DNA of 64,000 nucleotides from Oscarella lobularis (lineage: Eukaryota > Porifera > Homoscleromorpha > Homosclerophorida > Oscarellidae): assembly GCF_947507565.1 (NCBI RefSeq), contig NC_089193.1, positions 1,608,325 to 1,672,324 of the forward strand, written 5' to 3'. Below the pieces are notes generated by a model. The model saw only the letters and a list, made by a program, of their open reading frames with translations. It ran no database searches and was not told the DNA's origin. Below are positions 1 to 10,389 of the stretch, piece by piece. Each line of letters begins with the position of its first letter. Position 1 is the stretch's first letter. A program made the translations under genes and the position numbers.

Positions 1-1187
1 TATTTCTAGATTCTCTAGTACCTCTTGCATTCTGAGAACGACTGGAAGTTTCGCCTCTCTGCAGGCGCTTACGAAATTCTCAGGTAGCAGTTGCTTTTTG
101 ACGTAAAACTCGTCACCTTTTCCCTGCAGGAGATTGATAGTAGTTCAAGCTAACAGGTCTTCTTACCTGGTCAATAAGAATGGACGTGGGTGGACCAGCG
201 TAGTTCTTGACTAGCTCAGTAGCATCGTATTGCTAAAACACAGTTCAAATACTGTCCATAGGTAAAATCGACGACTCACTTTCCACGTTTCCTTATCAGA
301 GCCCAAGTATCCACTAAAGGCTTTTTGGCCCCAGGGACATTCACTGGCACTGGGATTGGAGATTGGAGCAAAAGCGGAAACACTCTAAGCCACAGCCCAC
401 GTAATCTTCAAACGCTTCCTCCATCTCTAAATTTACCATGTATTTTCCAGGGCATTTGAAAAAGGAGATCAGTGCTCCGTGTCCACCCATGCTGTGCCCA
501 AATATGGACTGCTTGTCCGGAAGTGCATTAAAATTGGCATTAATGAGGGCAGGTATCTACGGTAACAGGTATAAATAAGACCCATCTTTGACTATAGTAT
601 GTGGAATATCCAAGGTACTTCTTCTGTAATGTAAGAGAACATCTTGTAGTTGGCTTTCCACTTGTCCTCCGTTGCATCCACGTAGAATCCAGCTCCGGTG
701 CCAAAATCCCACGAATCGTCTTCTCCTTCGATCTGGCATCCTCCTAAGAATTTCGAAAGTATGGAGCAAAATTTACTTTCATTTTCCATTGTTTATTATT
801 TTTACGAGGCGACGTGTCTGGTGCAACGAGAATTACGCCGTGCTCAGCGGCATAGCGTTGAGCTCCCGCCTTTTGTATGAAGTTCTGCTCAGTGCAAGTA
901 AGGCCTTGATTACAATTATGATATAATAAAAAAAGAGGTTTTCGTTTATTTATTGAGCTGCAGCTTCACCGGAAAGCCAGTAGAGTACAGGAACTTTTTC
1001 GCTCTCTGCTTGAGGTGGGATGTAGACGGCGAATTTCATGGTGCAATTTGTCGTTTTGCTGCGTAGGAATCGCGAAAATGTTGCAAATTAGCTCGGTGAC
1101 GCGAGAAATCGATTTCTACCTTTCGTGGGTAAAGACTTTTTGCTCGCCACCGAAAGATCGGGCGCTGGAAACTTGTGTCAACGCCAT
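1..1187 (-). CDS. ESD: S-formylglutathione hydrolase (esterase D), 3' end cut by window edge
   Basis: Cytosolic serine hydrolase that splits S-formylglutathione to formate and glutathione in formaldehyde detoxification. Seen: spliced exons read [13 protein letters not shown], then [84 protein letters not shown] and [10 protein letters not shown]...[13 protein letters not shown], all collinear with the ESD family. The nucleophile serine lies in GHSMGG (near 490), and the acid Asp is in ILIDQG. The catalytic His normally in the final DHSYYF segment falls beyond base 1. The start ATG at 1187-1185 gives [16 protein letters not shown], close to the family N-terminus. Exons I could fix: 1120-1187 and 970-1058, then one beginning at 904; about eight exons lie in the window, with introns of roughly 45-65 bp. 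The start codon is head-to-head with AP-3 delta, 122 bp away. Identity is very secure; only the last exon is missing. Confidence 0.95.
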
Positions 1188-1309
1188 CCTGCTACCACAG
1201 TCCTCTAACGTTTTGCCGTAACGCGCTCTACCTACAATCACGTGCTTTGATCGACTCACTTTCACGTTGTTGGCTGTCGAAAAGCGACCGCACGCTCGAC
1301 GACGAAGTC
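1188..1309. promoter_or_regulatory. Presumed bidirectional promoter between ESD and AP-3 delta
   Basis: Only 122 bp separate the ESD start codon (minus strand) from the first in-frame ATG of AP-3 delta (plus strand). Both 5' UTRs and core promoters must fit here unless an upstream AP-3 delta exon was missed. I see no clear TATA box. The role is inferred from geometry alone. Confidence 0.45.
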
Positions 1310-4300
1310 ATGTTCGAGAAATCGCTTCACGATCTCGTTCGAGGCATACGCAACAACAAGCAGAACGAAGTGAGACCCCACCTCTCGGCACGAACACGTG
1401 ACTCGAACCGTGTTCCTTCCTCCAGGCTCGCTACATAGCGGGATGCATCGACGAAATCAAGAGCGAACTGCGGCAGGAGAGCAAAGGAGTGAAAGCGACG
1501 GCCGTTGCGAAGCTCATCTACGTAAGAACGCCCCGCGAGGGTCCCCAGCGCGAGAATCGACGTATTATCGCACGTCTCTAGCTTCAAATGATCGGCTACG
1601 ACATCAGCTGGGCCGCGTTCAATATCGTCGAAGTCATGAGCTCGCAGAAATTCACGCACAAGGTGTTGGAGACGATGCCCGGATAATTTTTCTCTCTTTT
1701 TTGACACTGGCTGTCTCAGCGAATCGGTTACTTGGCGGCGACGCAGTGTTTTCACGACGAAACGGACGTTCTCATGCTCACAACGAATATGATAAAAAAA
1801 GTGAGAAATTGCTTTCAATTCAATAATGAAAATACGCGATTTTTATATATAGGACATGTCGAGCCATAATTTGTACGACGCTGGAACAGCTCTGACCGGT
1901 CTATCCTGTTTCGTTTCGAACGATCTAGCTCGAGATTTGGCCAACGATCTCATGGCTTTGGTAGCTCCGACATCGCAATTCATCTCTTCACGTGATTCTA
2001 TACTATGTATTGCTAGTTGGCTTCCATTCGGCCTTACGTAAAAAAGAAAGCCATTCTTGTCATGTACAAGGTCTTCTTGAAGTTTCCCGATTCGTTGAGA
2101 CCCGCTTTTCCTCGGCTCAAAGAACGTCTTGAAGATGCAGATCCAGGTATTAGGTCTACGTAGAGAAATTATTAAACATTTTGACTGTTCTTGTTTTGGA
2201 AACAGGGGTTCAGTCGGCTGCTGTGAACGTCATCTGCGAATTGGCGCGAAAGAACCCCAAGAACTATCTTGCATTGGCTCCGATTTTTTTCAAGCTGATG
2301 ACGGCGTCAACTAATAACTGGATGCTGATTAAAATAATCAAACTGGTAAGGAAGGACGATGAGAGTGGAGTAGAACGTTCTGAGTCTTTTTCTCCGGGAC
2401 GTAGTTTGCTGCCTTGGCTCCTCTTGAACCTCGTCTTGGAAAGAAGCTGATTGAACCGCTGACAAATCTCATACACAGGTATTGAGACAACGAGCTATTG
2501 ACGGGTCATACATGAGCTTTGAATCTAGTACATCAGCGATGTCTCTTCTGTATGAATGCGTCAATACGATGATTTCTGGTAATGCAGTTGTCTTTGTTTG
2601 ATTCTATGCTAATACTTTTTGTAGCTGTTCCCACTCACGTTCCTTCCATGCAGGTTTGCTTTCAATTTAATAATGAATAATTAGAAAAAATTTCTCGTGC
2701 AGCTTTGTGTGACGAAATTGAGAGTGATGATTGAAGATCCAGACCAAAATTGTACGCTAAATAAATAAATAAATATATGTAGTCCGTTTTAGTCAGTTTT
2801 TTTGATACAGTGAAATATCTTGGACTGTTGGCTCTTGGAAAGATTCTCAAACACCATCCCAAAGCAGTGCAGGCTCATAAGTGAGTATCACTCTATGTAC
2901 CAATAGACTCTTAATTGGTTTGCGCAGAGAATTGGTTATGGGTTGCTTGGAGGATCGCGACGAGTCAATTCGTTTGCGTTCACTGGATCTCATTTACGGA
3001 ATGGTCAATAGGAAAAATCTCGTTGAAATCATCAAGAAACTCATGCTCCACGTGGACTCAGCTGAAGGATCCGGTAGGAAAAATAATTCTATAGCGATTT
3101 TTTTCAATTATGGGTGAGTGTAGCTTATCGTGACGAATTGGTTTCCAAAATTATGGAAATCTGTGCCCAAAGCAATTATCAGAATGTAGTGAATTTTGAA
3201 TGGTAGAAGATTTCTCCAGATTTTGTGCAATTGCGACGTCATCGTTCTCGACTTAGGTATATATCCATTCTGGTCGATTTGACTCACGTCGAAGGCACGA
3301 ATCACGGGAAAATGATAGCCGATCAATTGCTAGACGTCGCTATACGCGTCAGAGCCGTGCGATCGTTTGCCGTCAAGCAAATGGCAAGAGACTATTCGAG
3401 ATTATGACGTCTTATTTTTATGCGTTGTTCTTAGGCACGCGTTTTGGAGAATATGCACGTTCTTGCTCAGAAAACGCAGCAGAACGGCGTCTGCGAAGTT
3501 CTCTACGCCGCTGCATGGATATCCGGAGAATTTCCTAGGTTCGTATATAATAGCGCGTGCATTTGTAGCACTCCAATATCGCGTACTTTGTGATAAAAGT
3601 TTGCTGGATGACGTCGAGACGACGTTGGAGGCGCTGCTTGTTCCCAGAGCCTTGGCTCTTCCCGGACACATACAGAGCATCTTCGTACAGAACATCATAA
3701 AATTGTACGCTTATCTTTTCAAGACCAAAGAGGAGGAGGTGAGAGCTTATAAGCTACGTAATAGTCATGAAATCAATTTTTTTCTAGGAGGACGACGACG
3801 AGGATGAGGAGCGAGAAGACGACGATCGAATTTTGAAGTTGCTCCTGGAAAAATTGCCGCTGTTTTTGAATTCTCCCGACCTCGAAGTCCAAGAACGAGT
3901 AAAGATTTGGATTTTGACTGCTATTGATTTTACGAGTTTTTCTTCCAGGCGTCTTGCGTTCTGCAAATTCTGAAGTACATGCCTAAAATGAAGGAAAAGG
4001 GGGCCGAAGTTGCGGAGGAATTAGCTGAGTTGTTTGAAGGGGAGCTGAATCCCGTGGCGCCCAAGGCCCAGAAGAAGGTCCCTCTTCCTGAAGGGTGAAA
4101 CAGAAATGAGAAAAAAACGTGAATTTTCTTGTTAACGAGGTATGATTTTTAGGCTTGATTTAGATAAATGGATTAACGATCAACCGTCGGAGAGCTCCGA
4201 CGAAGAGGATTTCTCCATGGAAACAGCTTTCATTTCTCAGGAGAAAAAGTAGACAGTCATCATCGATCCTTATCCAATGTTTTCCTATCGCGCGATTTTT

Positions 4301-6811
4301 AGAAAGCCCAAGACCAGGGAAGAAATTGAAGAGCAAGAGGAAGAATACGAAAAGGTTCAGCGAAACGCGACGTCGCAACAAAGAGGTCAATTATTCTTTT
4401 AGAAAAGAGAAGCAAGGCGTCAGTCTCAGCTAAATAATCCTCACTACTTGCAAGCCTCTTCGAAACAGGTTCAAAAAAAAAACGAAACTTTTTTTATTAG
4501 ACTGGTGGCCAAATCATTTTCAATTTCTCAGGTCAAGTCCGACGGCGTGGATCGAATTCCCGTCGCCTCGCTGAAGCTGGACGTCCCCCTGAAAATCGAA
4601 ACCGATTTCAAAATTGAGAAGAAATCGAAGAAGAAGAAGAGAAGAAAGGGCGGCCGAAGAAAGAATGAGGAGAGCAGCGACGATGATATACCCCGTAGAT
4701 CGCAGCGTGTTGACATAACAACGGAAGAAATGCCTGAAGGAGCCGTCGCTTCAGACGGAGAGAGAGGAGGAAGAGACGATGACGACGATACTGCTGATCC
4801 GCATCGGGCTCTTGATATTGATTTGGAGAAGTAGGCGCTCTCGTATTGGCTTTGGCTATGTGGGATTCGTTTTTTTAGGCCTTTGGAGGCGGATGAAGTG
4901 CTTCCTGTTCGGAAGCATCGCGTTGTGACGTCGAAGACTTTGGAGGAGGTTGAAGAGGAGCAGGTGGGAGAGAGATGGAATTTATGACGCGGACGATTAT
5001 TCGTTTTTTGGAATTGTAGAGAAAGGCCAAGAAAGAGAGAAGAAAGACGAAAGTAAGATTCGTAATAACGCTTATACGGATTTCGTTAATTTATATTCAA
5101 TAGGAGAAAGAAAAAGAGAAGAAGAGAAAGCACAAGAAACATAGAAAACACAAAGAGAAGGAAGAAGAGAAAGAGGAAGAGGAGGAAGGTGCGTTCGGCT
5201 AAACGCTTCATTATTGGTCTGTATATAAGCTTTAGAAGTTGAGGTGGCAGAAGTCGCTGTTGAGCCTGTCAAAGAAGAGGAAGACGCGAGAGAAAAGAGC
5301 GAGAGTAAGAAGAAGAGAAAAGGCAAGCAGAAAGTAGAAGAAAAAGTGGTCGAAGTAAAGCCCGTTGCGACCAAGCCTGAGCAAGTAGGGGAGGGTACAC
5401 AATTATTAGACAGGCGTGCGAGATTATTTTTTGATACTAGCATGCTTTGGATGATTATGAGTTTTGGCTTTCGAAGCCAAATGAAGCGGAAACTGAGAAG
5501 GCCGAAGTCGAGAAGGTCGTCGTGGCGGAAAAGGAGGAGAAGCCAAAGAAGCAGAAAACTCCGAAGAAAGTGAAAGGCGAGAAGAAAAAGAAAAAGAAAG
5601 AGAAAGAGGAGGAACAACCACCACCAGCAATTAGTGATGAGCAGAAGATTGAAGAACCTGAAGAAGTTGAAGTACGCGTACCAGTATTAGTACACTTCTA
5701 CACATCATTACCTAATACTAGATCATTCCCACGTACTTGCCTTTGGCGAGTGACGAAAACGTCGATTTGGTTAGCTAAAAAATCGGATTTTAGATATATT
5801 TTACGTATTTTTTAGACGTACGAACTTCGAGTCAATCCGTCAATCAATAATCAAGTAGTTGCGTCCGTAATTTTCAAGTGAACTTGATCTATTTAATCAC
5901 CTGGGCGATTTTTTGAAGTCTTCTATAGGAATTTGAGCGGAGAGAATCAACTGATAAACATGGAATTCAACGTGCTCGATTCGCTGAACACGAAAATGAT
6001 TCGGCCAATTGGAAGCCCATCCCACGATGGAATACAAGTCCCATTCCAACTGCCACCAGGCAAACAGAATTAGAACTAAACTAAATTTATAATCGTGCCT
6101 ATTTTTTTGAAGGCATCGCCAATGAAGCTCAGTTCGCTTTTATGGTTGACGGCATTCAGATGCCTCAGAAGCTTAGGGGAACGCTTACGTACATGATCAA
6201 GGTTAGTTTCTGCAGAAACTAAGTATTCTATGCATGAGCACGTTTTTGTTTGTCTCTGGGGTAGAGGAGTGACGGAGCTACTAGTGAGAAATTAGACTTC
6301 AAGCTCTCTTTTCCCTGCTCCGGATTCATTTATTCGGCAACGTGCGACGGAAAGGAATTTTCGGAGCTGTTGAGTGGCGGAAAATTGTGCGAAGCACAGA
6401 CCCTCAAAGTAGAAATGAGCCAAAAGCGAACCTTATCTTTTTCGTCACCATCTGTCTACTATTTAGATTAAATTGACTAAGTCCTCAAGCTTTGCTCACG
6501 CTCTTCGCCGGGCCTGCACTCTTTTTAAATTATCAGGTCAGCTGTTTTGTGTCCTCTGAGGCAATTTTAATTTAATCTCGTTTTTCAGTGATTGAACGCG
6601 TTGAAGGCAGCGCCTCTCTGTACGGCAGAACAATACAGAAACATCACGTCTGTGTATTGGTCAAAATGGTGGTGAGCTCTTTGTAGTCAAAGTAGCCGTT
6701 GTTTTTACGTCTTGGTGCGTGCAGGATGACAGCGAAGTTTCTGTGAGCGGAAAGTGTTCCGATTCCATGCTGATATCTCAACTTCTCAATGAATTCAAAA
6801 CAGAGCTTTGA
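1310..6811 (+). CDS. AP3D1: AP-3 adaptor complex subunit delta
   Basis: Large subunit of the AP-3 coat adaptor, which sorts cargo from endosomes/TGN to lysosome-related organelles. The start used is the first in-frame ATG at 1310 (MFEKSLHDLVRGIRNNKQNE); family members begin a few residues earlier, so a short upstream exon is possible. First exons: 1310-1369, 1426-1521, 1582-1662, 1720-1800. The N-terminal adaptin trunk is clear: MIGYDISWAAFNIVEVMSS, RIGYLAATQCFH, YDAGTALTGLSCFVSNDLAR, GVQSAAVNVICELARKNPKN, STNNWMLIKIIKL, DESIRLRSLDLIYGMV, LPGHIQSIFVQNIIKLYA, ELNPVAPKAQKKVPLPEGLDLD. Next comes a hinge with acidic and Lys/Glu-rich tracts (about 4300-5690), including VDITTEEMPEGAV, RALDIDLEKPLEADE and DDYEFWLS. 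The C-terminal ear (about 5820-6811) reads NMEFNVLDSLNTKMIRPIGS, FQLPPGIANEAQFAF, DGATSEKLDFKL and KHHVCVLVKM, ending SGKCSDSMLISQLLNEF before TGA at 6809-6811. About 28 exons; not every boundary was fixed. Confidence 0.95.
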
Positions 6812-7239
6812 TAAGGAAGGGGCGTGTTTTTGTATTTCTACTAGACCAGACAAGACGACTATAACGTACTGTAGCAGCGAGTGTGTGAGCAAGAAAATCA
6901 AGTCTTCTAATCCTGCCTACGTTTTTTTACGCTGCGCCCAACTTGTTGCCCTCTGAAACAGCGCCAGAATCGCATTTTCGCTTTCGCTAGGTCCCTAGCA
7001 CTTGATGACCTGATTGGCTGCAAGGCAAAGTACCTCCGAGCGTGATTTCTTTATTACCAGTGATCAATTTAATTAAAGGTGAGCCTTTTTTTTGCAGTCA
7101 GAGAACCCTTTGTTTTTACGCCTTGCATGCAGGTTGATACATGTGGCAGAGTTTGTGTAAGCGGAAAGCGATTCACGCCATTTATGTGAACTTCTATTTG
7201 TTTGGCGTGCACAGATTAAAATTACATCATTCTCCGCGC
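6812..7239. other. Convergent intergenic gap between AP-3 delta and the PPxY gene
   Basis: 428 bp between the stop codons of two convergent genes, so it holds both 3' UTRs and poly(A) sites; no clean AATAAA was seen. The segment near 7075-7190 is a degenerate copy of the last AP-3 delta intron and exon, listed separately. No intact gene is seen here. Confidence 0.6.
7075..7190 (+). pseudogene. Decayed duplicate of the last AP-3 delta exon
   Basis: The sequence gtgagcc...TTGTTTTTACGCCTTGCATGCAG followed by an exon-like stretch matches the final AP-3 delta intron and exon (about 6670-6800), including the shared TTGTTTTTACG run, the GCAG acceptor and GTGAGCGGAAAG versus GTAAGCGGAAAG. It translates as VDTCGRVCVSGKRF..., against DDSEVSVSGKCSDSM in the real exon, then reaches a stop. 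It is a pseudo-exon left by a small tandem duplication. The match is by eye and partial. Confidence 0.55.
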
Positions 7240-8729
7240 TTACAAAAAGACGTCGTCTTCGCGCACCTGACTGTTCAAGTTGCTCGTTTGGACGGACGTG
7301 TTATAGGACGGCGGTCGAACGGTCGGCGACGTGATAACGATTGACGGTACGCCGGGAAGCGAACGAGATCGGCTTGAAACGCTACTATAAATAGGCGGAG
7401 GAACGGAGACATTGGAACTCATTATTGTCGATTCGTCAGGCGAGGAATTTTGAGATGATTGTGGTGCTGTAGTCGACGACGCGTTTGTCAAAACGACGGC
7501 AGTGTCAGGAACGTTATTTCTAGCAGTCTACGAAAGAGGAAAGTTATTATTCGTCTTTTCTTTTAATCAAACTTGCCCTGTTTTGCCTAGATTTCTTTAT
7601 CGTTTCCACGAGGAGGGATATCGTGATGAAGAAATTGATGCAATTTGGTATTGTACCTGTCACATTACAAACGAATACCGATATGAGAATGTTATAGACG
7701 CTCGTTTCTTGGGGATTGCATAGGACATTGGACTCCGTCTTGCCGACGACGTTCGGCTTTTGACACTTGCAAGTTTCCGTCGACTTGATCCACCGGCAGT
7801 GCGTGTACTCGTCCACGAACTCGACCGAGTTCGAATGGCTTGCCAGAGCGAAATTGAGATTGACGCAGAAGCATAGTCCACTTAGAAGTATTGCACATCC
7901 CAACTAGGAGAAGAATCAGAAGAGAACAGAAGACGACGATAATACACTGACCAATAAGCAAGTAACGATTCTCGCATTCTTCAAGCATCCGTACGAAAAA
8001 ATTCCCTCGGCACCGGCAAGAATCAACTACACGAAATGACATTCGTTTTCTCTTTTTTTCATGTGATTTTCTTACCAGAATTCCCGTCCACTCGTACGAC
8101 TCGTCGAATTCCGGAGCAAGTGCACGCGCCTTCGCGGCGACGATGCTGAAGATAATTCCCATGACGAGTTGCACGGTGGCGACGAAGAGAAACACAATTC
8201 CCGTCGCCTGTCCACCGGCTCTCACAAAATTGGAGAAACTGCGAGGCGACGCCGTCTCCGACTCAACAGCCGCATCACTGCATTCCGACGGCAAATCAGA
8301 CGGAATGCGACCGGTGGAATAGCGAGGCGGAAGGCCGCGAGCCACTCTCGGCAAACGATTCAGCTGAGTCCAATTCACGTCGTTGCCGTCGCCGCCGTCG
8401 TCGCTACGAGGACCGTCGGACAGTTGAGAATATCGAGGTAAACGTGCCGTCGGCTGCTGTCTCGTGCCGCTTCTCTTGTTTACAGCTGACCTTGGTGCCG
8501 TCACCTCCGCCGTTTCGAGTACTGGCGAAGACGGCGGCGACGACGACGTCGACGTTTCGACTTCGATCAATCCTGGCAATCGAGGCGACTGCATGGACGA
8601 TCGACTTGTTAGAGACGAGTTTCGTCTCGGCATCACGGGCGACGGACTTCGACTGGGGATGGACTCGAAGCTCGAATGGCGGCGGGATTGCGCGATTGGG
8701 TGCGCCAAAGGCGGTTCGTTGCTCGACAT
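7240..8729 (-). CDS. Four-span membrane protein with PPxY motifs (paralogue 1)
   Basis: Four exons fit: 8076-8729, 7952-8026 (75 nt), 7577-7903 and 7240-7527, total 447 codons. The ATG at 8729-8727 opens a Ser/Pro/Arg-rich cytoplasmic tail (about 165 residues) with LPRYSQL and LPPRYS. Four hydrophobic segments follow: GIVFLFVATVQLVMGIIFS; GILLILAGAEGIF; IVTCLLLGCAILLSGLCF; and IPNCINFFITISLLV. A Cys-containing loop (CRWIKSTETCKC) lies between spans 3 and 4. The C-terminal tail has PPPIY and PPSY. PPxY motifs bind WW domains, for example of NEDD4-family ubiquitin ligases, so an adaptor or trafficking role is an inference. The last intron (7528-7576, 49 bp) appears to use a GC donor (AGG|gcaagt). 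The next gene (8895-10176) has the same exon plan, so the two are tandem duplicates. Family not recognised; topology recalls small tetraspan groups such as TMEM255. Confidence 0.75.
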
Positions 8730-8894
8730 TTCGCAGGAGGAGAAGAACTGAGCTCGCTCTAGGTAAACTCTCGTCGCTTGGAAGCGATCGTGACGTCAGA
8801 GATTCAACACGTAAGCCGAGAGATCATTACTGTGGATTCAATTTTATTATTCGTAAATTTTGCAAGAAAAATAACTCCTTTGTCTGTTTTCTTT

Positions 8895-10176
8895 CTAGGG
8901 GCTTGCATAGGCTGGAGGCGGAGAATCGATTTCCTCGATTGCTTCAAGATGATCAGAGACATTGGGACGGCGTTGGCACGAATCGTCGTACGTTGGCAAA
9001 GGGTCCACGCGACGCGAGGACTCTTCGCCGCCGCCGTTCTTCTGCCGAAAGCAAACGAAGGCGACGACAATGGAAATAATGACGACAGCTGTCGGTATGC
9101 ATCCGCAATAGTTCGCTATTGTTATGGAGTGCATTAGAATAATCAGAGGCGAGCTGAGGCGACTGCAGTCGGACGATGTTGACGCCATGCCGATGTCCGG
9201 ATGGTCGGGCGGGTAACAGATGCACGCGCCGCCGCTCGTTTCTGACACGAAACAGGCGAACGTGTCGACTATTTCGGCGCGTTTTTCTCGGCTTTTGTTC
9301 GCCGTGTAGACGAGGAGAACGAAGCAGACGGTAGAAAGCGTCGCACTCACGATAGCCTATGGAACGGACTCATACATAAGAAAGAGTATATCTCAAGGGA
9401 AACCTTACGGAAAACTTGAACGATTTGGACCGTTTCCTGAGGTAAAAGAAAGCAATAATGCCTTGAATTCCAATGAGGAATAACTGCGTAATCAATCCTA
9501 CGTTTTGTTCTCAATATCTTAGGGCTACTGTACAACTTACCATGACGCCGGACCAATAGAACGTCATGTCTTCGAATCCCGTCGACGGCAAGAAGCTGAG
9601 CGTCGCCACTTCCATACAAACGATCATCGATCCGAGAATCGTTTGAATCGACGCGGCGAGAAGCAATATTCTCAATTCAATCTTCAGAGTGAAAAAGCGT
9701 CGACTCGTCGACTCGGTTCGTCGCCTCGTATCGACGTCGTCGCGGTAAGGCGGGGGCGGCGTACCTTGGATATTTATAGGAGATAGTACTTGTGCTGTCG
9801 TCGTTGCCGTCGCCGCGGCGGCGGCGGCGGCGGCGGCACTGAGCTCTGAATAACGAGGAAGCGAGCGGATTGGCCGTCGAGCCAGGGACTGCGGTGGTCG
9901 CGGCGAATACAGTCGCGAGCGCGGCGACGTCGAAAAACGAAACATGACGGGCGGCGATAGAGCCATATCCGACGGAAAACGTATGACAGCCGTCGCCGGC
10001 GACGCGGCAACGGTTGTTTCCGATTCAAAAACGTTGTCGTCGAGACTCGATTGATAGCGATGGATCGGCGATTCGCCTCCTTCGGTGTGAGCTCTCGATC
10101 GGCGATGGGAACTTCGTCGTCGTGCCGCTTCGGGAGGATTGTGGCTGCTGAACCTTCGCGACCTGTTGCCGTTCAT
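8895..10176 (-). CDS. Four-span membrane protein with PPxY motifs (paralogue 2)
   Basis: Three exons: 9541-10176, 9409-9483 (75 nt) and 8895-9356, about 390 residues. I chose the ATG at 10176-10174 (MNGNRSRRFSSHN); the open frame extends upstream but only to a GTG. The N-terminal tail is Ser/Arg/Pro-rich with LPRYSELS, an 11-Ala stretch encoded by GCC/GCG repeats (near 9810-9838), and PPPPYRDD. Membrane segments: LRILLLAASIQTILGSMIV; YWSGVMLFLIGIQGIIAFFY; AIVSATLSTVCFVLLVY; IPTAVVIISIVVAFVCF. The loop before span 4 carries several Cys (TFACFVSET, GACICYPP, YCGCIP). The C-tail has LPTYDDS and ends PPPAYASP. The 75-nt second exon aligns with paralogue 1 (LILAGAEGIFSYGCLK versus LFLIGIQGIIAFFYLR) and has the same phase. 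Function unknown; PPxY/WW-domain binding is an inference. Confidence 0.75.
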
Positions 10177-10389
10177 GTGCGCGCCGCGAATGAAAGCAAA
10201 GAAGAGCGACACGTCGGCCGTGGTATGAATTGACGTCAGAGGCGAAAAAGCGCGTCTAGATCAGCTGCGAACGGAACGAAAGGAGAACGAAAAGTACCGT
10301 AGGCTCTTGTTCATGCAGAGTGCATTTATTGATGCACTCTCTCTTATATGTAGACATCAATTCATTTCCCACAAAATCTCTGCTAAAAT

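Noticed and set aside
1327-1818. Minus-strand 163-codon frame under the AP-3 delta 5' exons
   Set aside because: It overlaps conserved exons and splice sites of AP-3 delta on the plus strand and has no recognisable domain.
10177-10212. Upstream start for PPxY paralogue 2 at 10212
   Set aside because: That codon is GTG. No ATG precedes 10176 in frame, so the ATG at 10176 was used.
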